Shown: positions 1 to 6,267, numbered from the stretch's first letter. The stretch: DNA of 10,578 nucleotides from Nitrososphaerales archaeon TH5896 (GCA_014523625.1 JAATVP010000089.1:1-10578); one strand, 5' to 3'. Notes: generated by a model not told the origin, from the sequence alone. Program-made: numbers and translations.

Positions 1-220
1 AAGCTCGGAAAATCGAGTTTCGTTCTGATCCGATCATACTATAGATTAAACTCTTTTCTATTCTTATGAATTCTGGAAGAATTCTTTGTTCTAATCGCAG
101 CATACTAACATTAAATCCGTTTCTGTTTCTGATTCAGTTGTTTTCTTAAAATAGTCATAGTCGTTGTAATCGTTGCATATGCTATGTTGTTACATAAGCA
201 GATAGTGGGGCGGCCATATT
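1..220. other. Non-coding or unrecognised left edge
   Basis: I see no convincing gene here on either strand; all frames are cut by stops within about 40 codons. The DNA is AT-rich. Two GAATTC palindromes five bases apart near 68-84 form a short inverted repeat of no obvious role. It lies downstream of the small minus-strand gene that ends at 221, so it would be its 3' flank. Confidence 0.4.
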
Positions 221-376
221 CTACTTGCCGCCTCCTTGGGTTACGAAATATTGCATCCAGAGCTGCCATGCTGCGAATGCCATCATTGCCAATGCTGTAG
301 CGACAGTTACGAATTCTATGACTTTTTCAGTGAATTTGTTGTATCGCTGTGTTAATTCTTGTACTAACATTGCCAT
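221..376 (-). CDS. Small single-span membrane protein, 51 aa, unknown function
   Basis: The minus strand reads ATG at 376-374 to TAG at 223-221 without interruption. The product begins MAMLVQELTQRYNKF, has a mixed-charge helical N-terminus (residues 1-19), a hydrophobic segment at about residues 20-46 (with FVTVATALAMMAFAAWQLW) and ends in a GGGK tail, so one membrane span is predicted. A palindromic TATA-like element, AGTATATACT at 398-407, is centred about 26 nt upstream of the ATG, which is the spacing expected for a leaderless archaeal mRNA. A GAGGAGAG purine run at 387-394 is an alternative ribosome-binding site if transcription starts further upstream. The family is not recognised. Small membrane proteins of this size occur as accessory subunits of archaeal membrane complexes, but nothing in the context links it to one. 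The plus-strand ORF over the same bases is Cys-rich and is taken as its shadow. Confidence 0.55.
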   Translation of the reverse strand: MAMLVQELTQRYNKFTEKVIEFVTVATALAMMAFAAWQLWMQYFVTQGGGK

Positions 377-397
377 CTTTTCGCATCTCTCCTCAGT

Positions 398-407
398 AGT
401 ATATACT
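398..407 (-). promoter_or_regulatory. TATA box of the 51-aa membrane protein gene
   Basis: AGTATATACT is a perfect 10-bp palindrome whose centre lies about 26 nt before the ATG at 376. That is the usual distance from archaeal TATA box to transcription start, so the mRNA would begin at or very near the start codon. Inferred from spacing only. Confidence 0.45.
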
Positions 408-432
408 GCATTGTCTTACTTAGGCCTGGCGT

Positions 433-453
433 CTGCACTGCAGTACTGTGCAG
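433..453. promoter_or_regulatory. Imperfect 21-bp palindrome, possible operator
   Basis: The arms CTGCAC (433-438) and GTGCAG (448-453) are perfectly complementary, and 8 of 10 base pairs across the full 21 bp match. It lies 26-55 bp upstream of the TATA box of the 51-aa gene, where an archaeal regulator could bind. It may equally be chance in a CTG/CAG-rich patch. Confidence 0.2.
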
Positions 454-586
454 CTGCTATTGGTCTTCTTCTTGCGAATCCCGCATGCAATTCAATAGGG
501 AGTAAACTGAAGCATATATATCGTCATTGAACCGAATAGACATAACTTCTAGAAATAGATGATGTGTTAGGCTTCCATGGTCAAAG

Positions 587-1007
587 TTATACTTCTGGCA
601 ATCTAGCAATCCTCCTTCCGAGTTCATGCTCAATCAGAAACTTTCTAATATCTTCGGAGAAGCTTTTTCCTCTTTCCCCTGGAAAGTAAGCTTTTTCCTC
701 TTTGCCATGATGAATTACATCAACAAACTCCCCTCCTCCTACATAATCACATAAGCAACGTCGATATCCTCAAGCGGTACCTCCTCATTTGCATGAGTTT
801 GTCTGAACATCTCTGTATAACGACTCCAAGCCCTTCTAACGAAGAGATGGTCTTTTATCAGATCAGAGGTAACACTCAACTCCCTGTATCATTTCAATCA
901 AGGGTTACTACCGGGATATAAGTAATTGCTAGAACTGTCCCCCCTCCCGGAAATTTGATGATCAACGTATTAATAAAACCGGATCTTCCGTTAGGTTGAT
1001 TCGTCAA
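587..1007 (-). pseudogene. Decayed gene of unknown family with several frameshifts
   Basis: No single frame is long, but coding-like stretches follow each other on the minus strand in changing frames. They are: a TTG-started segment at 1007-897 (MTNQPNGRSGFINTL..., containing FPGGGTVLAITYIPVVTL); a short piece with LIEMIQG near 900-880; a segment at about 888-739 containing DLIKDHLFVRRAWSRYTEMF and ending VAYVIM at a TAG; and a segment from about 748 to the TAA at 587-589 containing DYVGGGEFVDVIHHGKEEK and FLIEHELGRRIARLPEV. Joined, they give about 135 residues with sensible composition, so the simplest reading is one ancestral gene broken by at least three indels. The family is not recognised. 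It lies on the same strand and about 110 bp downstream of the sugar kinase, so the two may once have been co-transcribed. Sequencing error is an alternative, although nearby genes are intact. Confidence 0.5.
660..703. repeat. 16-bp direct repeat, two copies 28 bp apart
   Basis: AAGCTTTTTCCTCTTT occurs at 660-675 and again at 688-703. The period of 28 is not a multiple of three, so within the decayed gene the two copies are read in different frames (KEEKAY and ERGKSF). It could mark a small duplication linked to the loss of the reading frame. Confidence 0.6.
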
Positions 1008-1114
1008 TTATGAGCCCAGTTATCCGTCGAAAATGGTTCACGCATCCTTGGGCCGGCAACAATATAATCTCAAATAGGATTCTTCACTACTCAATGATAA
1101 CTGGACTTTTTTAG

Positions 1115-2131
1115 TTACCTTTGTCGTAGAACTCTAGGTTTAATTTCCGGATTTTTCTTCCTATATGCGATTAGTTCTTCCAGAGTAGGACTCGCTCTAA
1201 TAGTTTCTCTCGTTGCCTTTATCGTTCCTGACAGATTAGCGAAGATCAATGACTCGATGTCAGGATTTCCCAATATTTTCATTGCAGCAAACGTTCCAAT
1301 AAATGCGTCCCCAGAACCAGCTGTATTCATTATTTTGGTCCTGCAGCGGACACCATTAATAGCACTCAATTTGACAGTTGGTATTGAAACGGCTATTTTT
1401 TTGTCAATCAGAATGCATCCATGCTGTCCTAACGTAATTATTACTTTTAATTCCTCATTATTCTTTAGAAAAATCCTCTGTTTTGAAAGAATGTCAACGT
1501 CATGACTGCCTGTCAATGACTTGAATTCTGGTTGATTAAGTATGAGATAGTTAGTGTTCCTAAGTGCAGTTCTTATCCCCTTCACTCCTCTAGTGGTCAA
1601 AAGTCCTGGAGCCCATATCGTGGTCCTTTTTTGGGTCACTGCAGTTGAAAAAGCGACCGAAAGAATTTTTTCTGCAACTTTAAGCGGTGGATCAGTGACT
1701 GTAATTATAATTGAATTATTAATGTATTTCATAATATCCCCATTACAAGACCCGACCTTTTTATCGAGAAAATTGTTCGCTTCCCTGTATGTGAATATGA
1801 CATTATTCCCATAAGAGTCGACTACTACAACAGCACGACCGGAAGGGACGTTATTTTCGACAAGATAAATTAGATCAGTGTTGACACCTTCGCCTTTAAG
1901 GATGTTAACTTGTTTTTTTCCAATATCATCCTTTCCCAACGCTCCGATAATGGCAACATCACTCTTTCCGAGTATTCTAGAAGAAGCTATTGCAACATTG
2001 GCACCCTTTCCTCCCGGTACCTCTAACATCCTCTTTATATGAACCTCCTCTCCTGCCTGTGGCAGTTTGGGAGCGAAGATTAGGGTGTCCCAATTTATTG
2101 TACCCGCAACAAGATGTCGAGGAAATTTCAT
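1115..2131 (-). CDS. PfkB/ribokinase-family carbohydrate kinase
   Basis: The 338-residue product is a cytoplasmic ATP-dependent sugar or nucleoside kinase of the PfkB (ribokinase-like) family, whose members transfer the ATP gamma-phosphate to a hydroxymethyl group. Visible signatures are the N-terminal substrate-site motif GGKGANVA (residues 40-47), the NxxE motif as NQPE (199-202), the TLGxxG anion-binding segment (TLGQHG, 233-238), and the C-terminal signature NTAGSGDAF (269-277) with the catalytic base Asp275. The first Asp of the usual DTxGAGD motif is Asn269 here; that position is not the catalytic base. Length is typical to slightly long, with a basic C-terminal tail. The ATG at 2131 is favoured because a TATA-like element lies about 30 nt upstream. 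The substrate (ribose, nucleoside, fructose or another sugar) cannot be read from the sequence. There is no partner gene next to it; a broken gene follows downstream. Confidence 0.9.
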   Translation of the reverse strand: MKFPRHLVAGTINWDTLIFAPKLPQAGEEVHIKRMLEVPGGKGANVAIASSRILGKSDVAIIGALGKDDIGKKQVNILKGEGVNTDLIYLVENNVPSGRAVVVVDSYGNNVIFTYREANNFLDKKVGSCNGDIMKYINNSIIITVTDPPLKVAEKILSVAFSTAVTQKRTTIWAPGLLTTRGVKGIRTALRNTNYLILNQPEFKSLTGSHDVDILSKQRIFLKNNEELKVIITLGQHGCILIDKKIAVSIPTVKLSAINGVRCRTKIMNTAGSGDAFIGTFAAMKILGNPDIESLIFANLSGTIKATRETIRASPTLEELIAYRKKNPEIKPRVLRQR

Positions 2132-2407
2132 TGTATGTGTTATTTCTTAATCAGCTTTAATAATAAGTTGACCAGAGGGAAAGAACAAATGCTGTATAAA
2201 AATCAGAAATAAGAGTGGCGGTAACGAGGTGAACTTGGTATCAGATCTCTGAGAACGACCGTCTTATTCCCCTTGATATATAACGAGGTTATACAGAAAG
2301 AATGAATGCTACTACCCTATGACTAAACTCTAGCAATGTATCGCTTATATCCCATCCAGATGAGACATGTAGACTAAGAATTGGATTAATTCACCGCGTC
2401 TCGAGTT
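2132..2407. other. Intergenic region with the kinase promoter only
   Basis: Apart from the kinase promoter at 2156-2166 I find no gene. Short TAACGAGGT sequences occur near 2221 and 2281, but only nine bases are shared and no function is suggested. Confidence 0.4.
2156..2166 (-). promoter_or_regulatory. TATA box of the PfkB kinase gene
   Basis: On the minus strand TTATTATTAAA is centred about 30 nt before the ATG at 2131, giving a predicted start only a few bases upstream of the codon. This predicts an almost leaderless mRNA. Confidence 0.45.
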
Positions 2408-2593
2408 ATGTTTGTCATTTTTAGTTTTAATACAGTATTTCTCTCAGCATTCTCTGTAATGGTAATTACCGCAGCAACGATAGAAGAATCACTACTAGAA
2501 GGAGAAGGTACATTAGTGGCAATGACTATAGGGAAAATGGACCCAATTGCATTCTCACCTGGCGTCCCTTATGTTAGGAAAGGCTTATACTGA
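2408..2593 (+). CDS. Uncertain 61-aa ORF; opposite strand equally coding-like
   Basis: The plus ORF starts with ATG and has a hydrophobic N-terminus (FVIFSFNTVFLSAFSVMVIT, residues 2-21) like a signal peptide, then an acidic patch ESLLEGEG and a short polar tail. A T-rich stretch at 2614-2627 could terminate it. However, the minus strand across 2386-2568 is also open for 61 codons, has a Pro/Ser patch (VPSPSSSDSSIVAAVITITE) followed by NTVLKLKMTNI, and resembles the end of a secreted protein, though it has no start codon after the upstream stop. I cannot decide between a real small plus gene and a minus-strand remnant. No family is recognised for either. Confidence 0.25.
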   Translation: MFVIFSFNTVFLSAFSVMVITAATIEESLLEGEGTLVAMTIGKMDPIAFSPGVPYVRKGLY

Positions 2594-2613
2594 CAGAATT
2601 GTTTGCTCTTAAC

Positions 2614-2627
2614 CTTTTTAATCTTTT
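2614..2627 (+). terminator. T-rich tract, possible archaeal terminator
   Basis: CTTTTTAATCTTTT follows the short plus ORF ending at 2593 by about 20 bp. Oligo-T tracts without hairpins are sufficient terminators in many archaea. It is weak evidence that something is transcribed on the plus strand here. Confidence 0.25.
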
Positions 2628-2723
2628 GGAAGATAGATTTTATAGTAATAGCGATGGTATGCAACGCTAAGAGTAAAGCTGGAAGCAAATGATTTTATGA
2701 TAGCTCCTAAAGAATAAGATTCA

Positions 2724-3050
2724 TTGAATCACTTTCTCTCTTTTTTGCTATCGTTGATACTATTCCCATATACCTATATTCATGGACTTGGTTCAATTAG
2801 TCCATATACCAGTTATCCATTTAATTTTGACCAACTAAAGAAATATAATGTAATTCGATATGTTAGAGGCCTAGAAGTACTTTATCCCAATACTTCTAGT
2901 TTAACAACTGAAAAGATAACCCAGAAGATATTAAATCACCAAGAATTAGTTAACCATATGCTAACCAATGAAGAGATTAAGAATATGTATCTTGACCTGG
3001 TTCAAAGGAATACTGTAAGATCCTGGTGGGAAATATTGGAACAGGGTTAA
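2724..3050 (+). CDS. Small predicted exported or membrane-anchored protein, 108 aa
   Basis: The frame opens after a TAA at 2715-2717 and the first possible initiator is TTG at 2724. A TATA-like TTTTATGA at 2693-2700 is centred about 27 nt upstream, which fits a leaderless start there. Residues 3-18 are strongly hydrophobic (HFLSFLLSLILFPYTY), consistent with a signal peptide or membrane anchor. The rest is soluble and mixed-charge, with helical stretches such as TEKITQKILNHQELVNHM and a C-terminal RSWWEILEQ. The composition is typical of a real protein and the antisense frame is less convincing. The family is not recognised. No Shine-Dalgarno sequence is visible. A truncated remnant of a longer gene is possible because there is no ATG. 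Confidence 0.5.
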   Translation: MNHFLSFLLSLILFPYTYIHGLGSISPYTSYPFNFDQLKKYNVIRYVRGLEVLYPNTSSLTTEKITQKILNHQELVNHMLTNEEIKNMYLDLVQRNTVRSWWEILEQG

Positions 3051-3148
3051 AGAGTAAATGAATAAGCCCTCTGACGTCTTGGCTGTTACTTTTGTATGCA
3101 ATGCTATTGTAACTAATCTTTAGTATATGTCGAAAAGTGCAACTATGG

Positions 3149-3331
3149 ATGATAAGAAATGCTACTATCTCAAAATCCAAATTAACAGATGCTAAACGAG
3201 TTACATTTGAGATAATAGGAGTGATTGCAGTGTTTGCTATCTTAATTCTATTTGTTTGTGGGAGAAGACTTTCCAACTATGACAAGTCATTTCTAACTAC
3301 TTTGACCATCCCTTTTGATTTGATCGTATGA
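3149..3331 (+). CDS. Small single-span membrane protein, 60 aa, unknown function
   Basis: The frame is open from GTG at 3137, but ATG at 3149 is preferred because a TATA-like TTTAGTATA at 3119-3127 is centred about 26 nt before it. The product has a polar, basic N-terminus (MIRNATISKSKLTDAKR), one hydrophobic span at about residues 19-36 (TFEIIGVIAVFAILILFV) and a short tail with CGRRLSNYDK. The basic flank on one side of the span and the size are those of a small membrane protein; no family is recognised. Its terminal ATGA overlaps a further 22-codon ORF, which I do not regard as real. It is about 100 bp downstream of the 108-aa gene on the same strand, so co-transcription is possible. Confidence 0.4.
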   Translation: MIRNATISKSKLTDAKRVTFEIIGVIAVFAILILFVCGRRLSNYDKSFLTTLTIPFDLIV

Positions 3332-3493
3332 CAATTACATTGACAATCAGCAAGATTAAGAGAGCATTGTTCATGCCTTTCAGACAGACATGCTAGTGAT
3401 AGTTGCATCACTAAAGATATGCTGGTGTACCTAATAACTAGTGTCTAGAAAACGTCATACACTAAAAATTGTTGTTAATCTTGTGATTTTTAT

Positions 3494-3652
3494 CTAGTTC
3501 ATTCGTGAAATAGTGTTACTAGTCTGATACAATGCTATTAACCATTTGATTATATTCTTCCGGGTGGTTGTTTTTCCATCGATTCTGTTTTCTATAAGTC
3601 GCTGTGCGGATGTCTTCAATAGTTTCTTCCTTCTATCTGCATCTTTGGCATG
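3494..3652 (-). pseudogene. Possible gene remnant, basic helical segment
   Basis: The minus strand is open for about 63 codons between a stop near 3685 and the TAG at 3494-3496, without any ATG. The part that looks coding begins HAKDADRRKKLLKTSAQRL and runs through ENRIDGKTTTRKNIIKWLIA to SRMN. The only initiator in it is a TTG at 3619-3617. It is basic, with a nucleic-acid-binding feel, but no family is recognised. It lies just past the terminator of the cupredoxin gene. It could be a small gene with an unusual start, or the tail of a lost gene. Confidence 0.25.
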
Positions 3653-3657
3653 CGGGG

Positions 3658-3684
3658 AAAATAAAAAAAGTAAGGAAGCTTACT
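3658..3684 (-). terminator. Hairpin plus T-tract terminator of the cupredoxin gene
   Basis: Read on the minus strand, AGTAAG (3684-3679), a CTTC loop and CTTACT (3674-3669) form a perfect 6-bp stem, followed at once by a T7 run, A and TTTT. This looks like an intrinsic terminator and lies about 60 bp after the stop codon of the cupredoxin gene at 3742. The T-tract alone would be enough in archaea. Confidence 0.65.
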
Positions 3685-3741
3685 AGTATTGCACTTTGTT
3701 TCGTCATCCGTCGTTTGTTTTCAGTTCAGCTAAATCGTATG

Positions 3742-4605
3742 TCAAGCTATCGTCTGCAAGCTGAAATCGTCTGCTATTGGAGTGTCTGGCGGCCTGCCAT
3801 TAATCGCGGATATTTCTGATCTGATCGTATAATTGGCGTTCTCGCTGAAGATTGGTCCTTGAATATGATACGCTCCAGTAGTACTAAAGTCAGGTCCATA
3901 AGTTATTGTTTCGTTACCCCCTCTTACTAGTTCAATGGGAAGCTGTTCACCGGCCGTAACGAAGGTGTCTGAAAATACCTGATTTTCAGGAGCCGTTCCA
4001 TCCTTGAAGATAGTGATATTGTAAGCAAGCGGACTTGTACTATCCAGTGGCACTGTCCGTGGTTCGAAGTTAAGCAGTGTTCTGAAATCCTTAGAGAAAT
4101 TCCAAACTGGTCCTGTTCCAGATGTTAATTCAAAATTAACACCTCTTTCCAACGCTTCACTTACAGAGACTGCTGCCACTCGCCATGGGTGAATTATACA
4201 ATGGTATGCAAAATCACCAGGGCTGTCAAACCTGTATTGAAAGAAGGAATTCGCAGTTGCTGGCATTAAACCAGAGTTAAACATTGTGCCAACATCGGAG
4301 CCTCCTGGAATTCCGCTAGTTACTGTGTGTGGCTGGCCGAAATCATTGTTGAACCATGCAACCGTAGAATGTATTGGGACAGCAATAGCTGGAGGGAAGT
4401 AATGGTAAGGACTTTCTCTTTGAGCTGCACCTGGCACGATGCTTACTGCGTAAGTGGCAGGTATGTTCTGCAAAGTAGCCATACTTCCAGGCTGAGCAGT
4501 GACATTCACTGTTGTTGCAAACCCCACTGAAAGGAGTGTTGCAGAAATTAACGATACTGCAGCAATGGCGCGTATTTGGTCCTTGTGCAATAGTCTTTTG
4601 TGCAT
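3742..4605 (-). CDS. Secreted cupredoxin with extra C-terminal domain; axial Met replaced by Arg
   Basis: The 287-residue product starts with a signal peptide (basic MHKRLLHKDQIR, then hydrophobic AAVSLISATLLSVGFA, residues 15-30). A plastocyanin-like cupredoxin domain spans about residues 45-150. Copper-ligand motifs are QPHT (His93) and YHCIIHPWR (Cys136, His139). In the common CxxHPxM pattern the axial Met falls at residue 142, which is Arg here, so the copper site is altered or not type 1. Residues 150-287 form an additional, probably beta-rich domain of unknown role. The protein should act outside the membrane as an electron carrier or copper binder. The ATG at 4605 is chosen because TAATATAAAA at 4627-4636 is a TATA box about 27 nt upstream; an in-frame start at 4665 would lie upstream of that promoter. 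A clear terminator follows. Archaeal ammonia oxidisers use many such proteins in place of cytochrome c, which is family knowledge. Confidence 0.85.
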   Translation of the reverse strand: MHKRLLHKDQIRAIAAVSLISATLLSVGFATTVNVTAQPGSMATLQNIPATYAVSIVPGAAQRESPYHYFPPAIAVPIHSTVAWFNNDFGQPHTVTSGIPGGSDVGTMFNSGLMPATANSFFQYRFDSPGDFAYHCIIHPWRVAAVSVSEALERGVNFELTSGTGPVWNFSKDFRTLLNFEPRTVPLDSTSPLAYNITIFKDGTAPENQVFSDTFVTAGEQLPIELVRGGNETITYGPDFSTTGAYHIQGPIFSENANYTIRSEISAINGRPPDTPIADDFSLQTIA

Positions 4606-4626
4606 TAGTCTTTTTATAGAAATATC

Positions 4627-4636
4627 TAATATAAAA
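4627..4636 (-). promoter_or_regulatory. TATA box of the first cupredoxin gene
   Basis: TTTTATATTA on the minus strand is centred about 27 nt before the ATG at 4605. This predicts a leaderless mRNA and decides the start codon in favour of 4605 rather than the in-frame upstream codon at 4665. Confidence 0.6.
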
Positions 4637-4669
4637 GATATACCGGAATTGGAGGGTATCAACAACCAA

Positions 4670-5097
4670 CCTCTTAGTGAAATTATTCAGTTTTGGAAAA
4701 CTGAGTTAAGCCAAAATGGGTTATCATTATTTATTAATGTACTTATGAGTGCACTGAATTGCACTGTAGTGCTGTTAAATATGTGTTACTGTTATTAAAA
4801 TAATATATTAAACGAGCTGAGTGAAGAAGAAACGATACATTCATCTATCTATAGTCTTTCATTTATAGCCTTTTAGAAAATAGTATACAATTTTCAAACC
4901 CTCATAATAAGAAAGGATACAAGTTCTTCTGTTTTTCAAATATATTTTCACCTGCTAGCAATGTTTTTGCACCTCCTGAGGGAAAGGAATAAGAGTCAAA
5001 CCGAGGAGATAATGGAACGGGACATGCAGAATCTTGTTGATAAGTAGGCCTAGTATGTTGACAATCGATAAGTAAAGTATGACTCCTTCATCACTCT
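4670..5097. other. AT-rich intergenic region with one doubtful 28-aa ORF
   Basis: No convincing gene is seen. One plus-strand frame stays open across most of 4620-5047, with only TAA at 4796 and TAG at 4874. Its last part, ATG 4961 to TAG 5047, encodes 28 residues with charged helical character (LLRERNKSQTEEIMERDM), which could be a tiny gene or the end of a lost one. At 4748-4772 AGTGCA, TGCACT and AGTGC form short inverted repeats of unknown role. A TAATATATTA palindrome lies at 4801-4810. Confidence 0.35.
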
Positions 5098-5253
5098 TTA
5101 CCAGCATCCTCCAGCACCACCACTTTGCCCCCCCATAATTACATGATACCCAAGCCCCCCCGAACCAAGAGAAAACATTGCTGGGGAGGAGGACAAGAAC
5201 AGTCCACCAGGTAATGAACCTACATCAGTTACATACGTTTGGTCTTCTAACAT
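5098..5253 (-). CDS. Small Gly-rich protein, 51 aa, unknown function
   Basis: The minus strand reads ATG at 5253-5251 to TAA at 5100-5098. The product starts MLEDQTYVTDVGSLPGGLF, continues with SSSPAMFSLGSGGLGYHVIM and ends GGQSGGAGGCW. Codons have a strong purine-N-pyrimidine pattern. The Gly-rich C-terminus with one Cys next to the terminal Trp is distinctive. A T-rich element on the minus strand (TTTTTTTATC, 5280-5289) is centred about 30 nt upstream and could serve as a TATA box. Two C7 runs on the plus strand (G7 in the message) encode Gly-Gly pairs, so the frame is prone to slippage. The frame is also open six codons upstream (GADTLV) to a TAA, so it could be the C-terminal remnant of a larger protein. 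It overlaps the 5' part of the plus ORF at 5214 in antisense. No family is recognised. Confidence 0.4.
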   Translation of the reverse strand: MLEDQTYVTDVGSLPGGLFLSSSPAMFSLGSGGLGYHVIMGGQSGGAGGCW

Positions 5254-5480
5254 TACTAAGGTATCTGCTCCTTAAAGCAGATAAAAAAACTGTTAAGGCC
5301 TTAGAGAGGAATTTAAAAGAGGAAGAATCATTTGGAAATTGGTTAGAGAAGAATAACCCAAGGATAGCAAAAAGATTAATGAATATGCAGATTGAGGAAA
5401 AGAAAAAGTACGGAATGAAGAAGAAAGTAATAAAAGATGAGAAAGAGGCCGTATCAGCAACAGTAACAGCATCTACATAA
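5214..5480 (+). CDS. Small charged helical protein, 88 aa, unknown function
   Basis: From ATG 5214 the product has a short hydrophobic N-terminus (FGLLTLLRYLLLK, residues 9-21) followed by a strongly charged, helical region (KKTVKALERNLKEEESFGNW, then LEKNNPRIAKRLMNMQIEEK) and a Lys-rich stretch ending EKEAVSATVTAST. The part from about residue 22 onward looks clearly protein-coding. The N-terminus is less certain: bases 5214-5253 are antisense to a coding-like minus ORF, no TATA box or ribosome-binding site precedes 5214, and an in-frame TTG at 5178 is an alternative. The real gene may therefore be N-terminally truncated. The family is not recognised. The pattern of a hydrophobic helix then a coiled, basic-acidic segment would fit a membrane-associated or DNA-associated small protein, but this is a guess. 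Confidence 0.45.
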   Translation: MNLHQLHTFGLLTLLRYLLLKADKKTVKALERNLKEEESFGNWLEKNNPRIAKRLMNMQIEEKKKYGMKKKVIKDEKEAVSATVTAST

Positions 5481-5630
5481 GAGATCAACTCTTTCGTTCA
5501 TTATTCATAAATTCTCGTCTATGACGTCATTGTCTCTCTTAGTTATTCAAGATTATTGACTTTCTTTGAACCTCTTCCTGCTAGGAGATATGGTCTAACA
5601 AGGCTTTGTCGTATCGCATAAGGGGTATTC

Positions 5631-6080
5631 TCATATATAATATTGTAACATCCTGTCGATTTCATCCTTATTTACTTCGTCATTTGGAAATTCTTCATAC
5701 CTTGCAAAATCAAGAGGGGTAATTATACCAACGAAGTTTTTCGAATCTAATTTATCACTATCAATGACGAGTAAATGTCTTACATTATGCTGTAACATCA
5801 TATCGGCAGCTACAGCTGGGGTAGTGGTTGAATCAATTGTGATGAGTGGCACTGACATTATTTGCTTACTTGTTATTGTACTCGTAAAGGTATCACTAGT
5901 GCATACCTTAGTAACTATGTCTCGTTCAGTGATTAAACCTTGAGGTTTGCCGTCTATATCCACTACTATTAACGAGCTGACCTCCTTATCCTTCAATTTC
6001 TTAGCAGCGTCTTGCACAGAAGCTGAATCCTCAATAGTTTCTAGCCTTTTCCTCATGATGTCCCTCACAATCGTGGTCAT
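5631..6080 (-). CDS. CBS-domain-pair protein
   Basis: The 149-residue product consists of two CBS domains and little else. The first repeat starts MTTIVRDIMRKRLETIEDSA and ends with the typical GLITERDIVTKV (about residues 49-60). The second contains IMSVPLITIDSTTTPAVAAD, HNVRHLLVID and ends in GIITPLDFARY. CBS pairs bind adenine nucleotides (AMP, ATP, S-adenosylmethionine) and act as energy or ligand sensors; stand-alone pairs are abundant in archaea and their partner is usually unknown. The ATG at 6080 is preferred because it places the conserved N-terminal strand correctly; an in-frame TTG at 6104 adds eight residues without family support. A T-rich element near 6121-6130 could be the promoter, with a leader of about 20 nt. 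A short acidic tail (EFPNDEVNKDEIDRM) follows the second domain. Neighbours give no clue to the ligand or target. Confidence 0.9.
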   Translation of the reverse strand: MTTIVRDIMRKRLETIEDSASVQDAAKKLKDKEVSSLIVVDIDGKPQGLITERDIVTKVCTSDTFTSTITSKQIMSVPLITIDSTTTPAVAADMMLQHNVRHLLVIDSDKLDSKNFVGIITPLDFARYEEFPNDEVNKDEIDRMLQYYI

Positions 6081-6267
6081 CGATAGGAGTAGTATCTTTA
6101 TCAAACTCTTAAAGTTATTGAATAAAAATTAAAATGAGCTGCGATTCGTTTCTAGTTCACATGCTTAATCGCTGATGACGTGTGTAGACTAGGAATAAAT
6201 GATTCAGCAGACACTGCCTGTCTTTACCGCAGGCAATATTACAAGTGCAATGCAGTGCAGCCACTTG

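Noticed and set aside
225..530. 101-codon plus-strand ORF
   Set aside because: Cys-rich, starts with TTG, no promoter, and covers the better-supported 51-aa minus-strand membrane protein.
3604..3819. 71-codon plus-strand ORF
   Set aside because: Overlaps the end of the cupredoxin gene in antisense, lies across its terminator and has unnatural composition.
4606..4665. Longer cupredoxin start at 4665
   Set aside because: The TATA box lies at 4627-4636, inside the supposed coding extension, and the ATG at 4605 gives a normal signal peptide.
4748..4772. Short AGTGCA/TGCACT inverted repeats upstream of the first cupredoxin
   Set aside because: About 140 bp from the start codon, short arms and no further copies at other promoters except a loose match at 6241-6268; not enough for an operator call.
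4499..4798. 99-codon plus-strand ORF
   Set aside because: Its first third is antisense to the cupredoxin signal peptide; the rest is AT-rich, crosses the cupredoxin promoter and matches no family.
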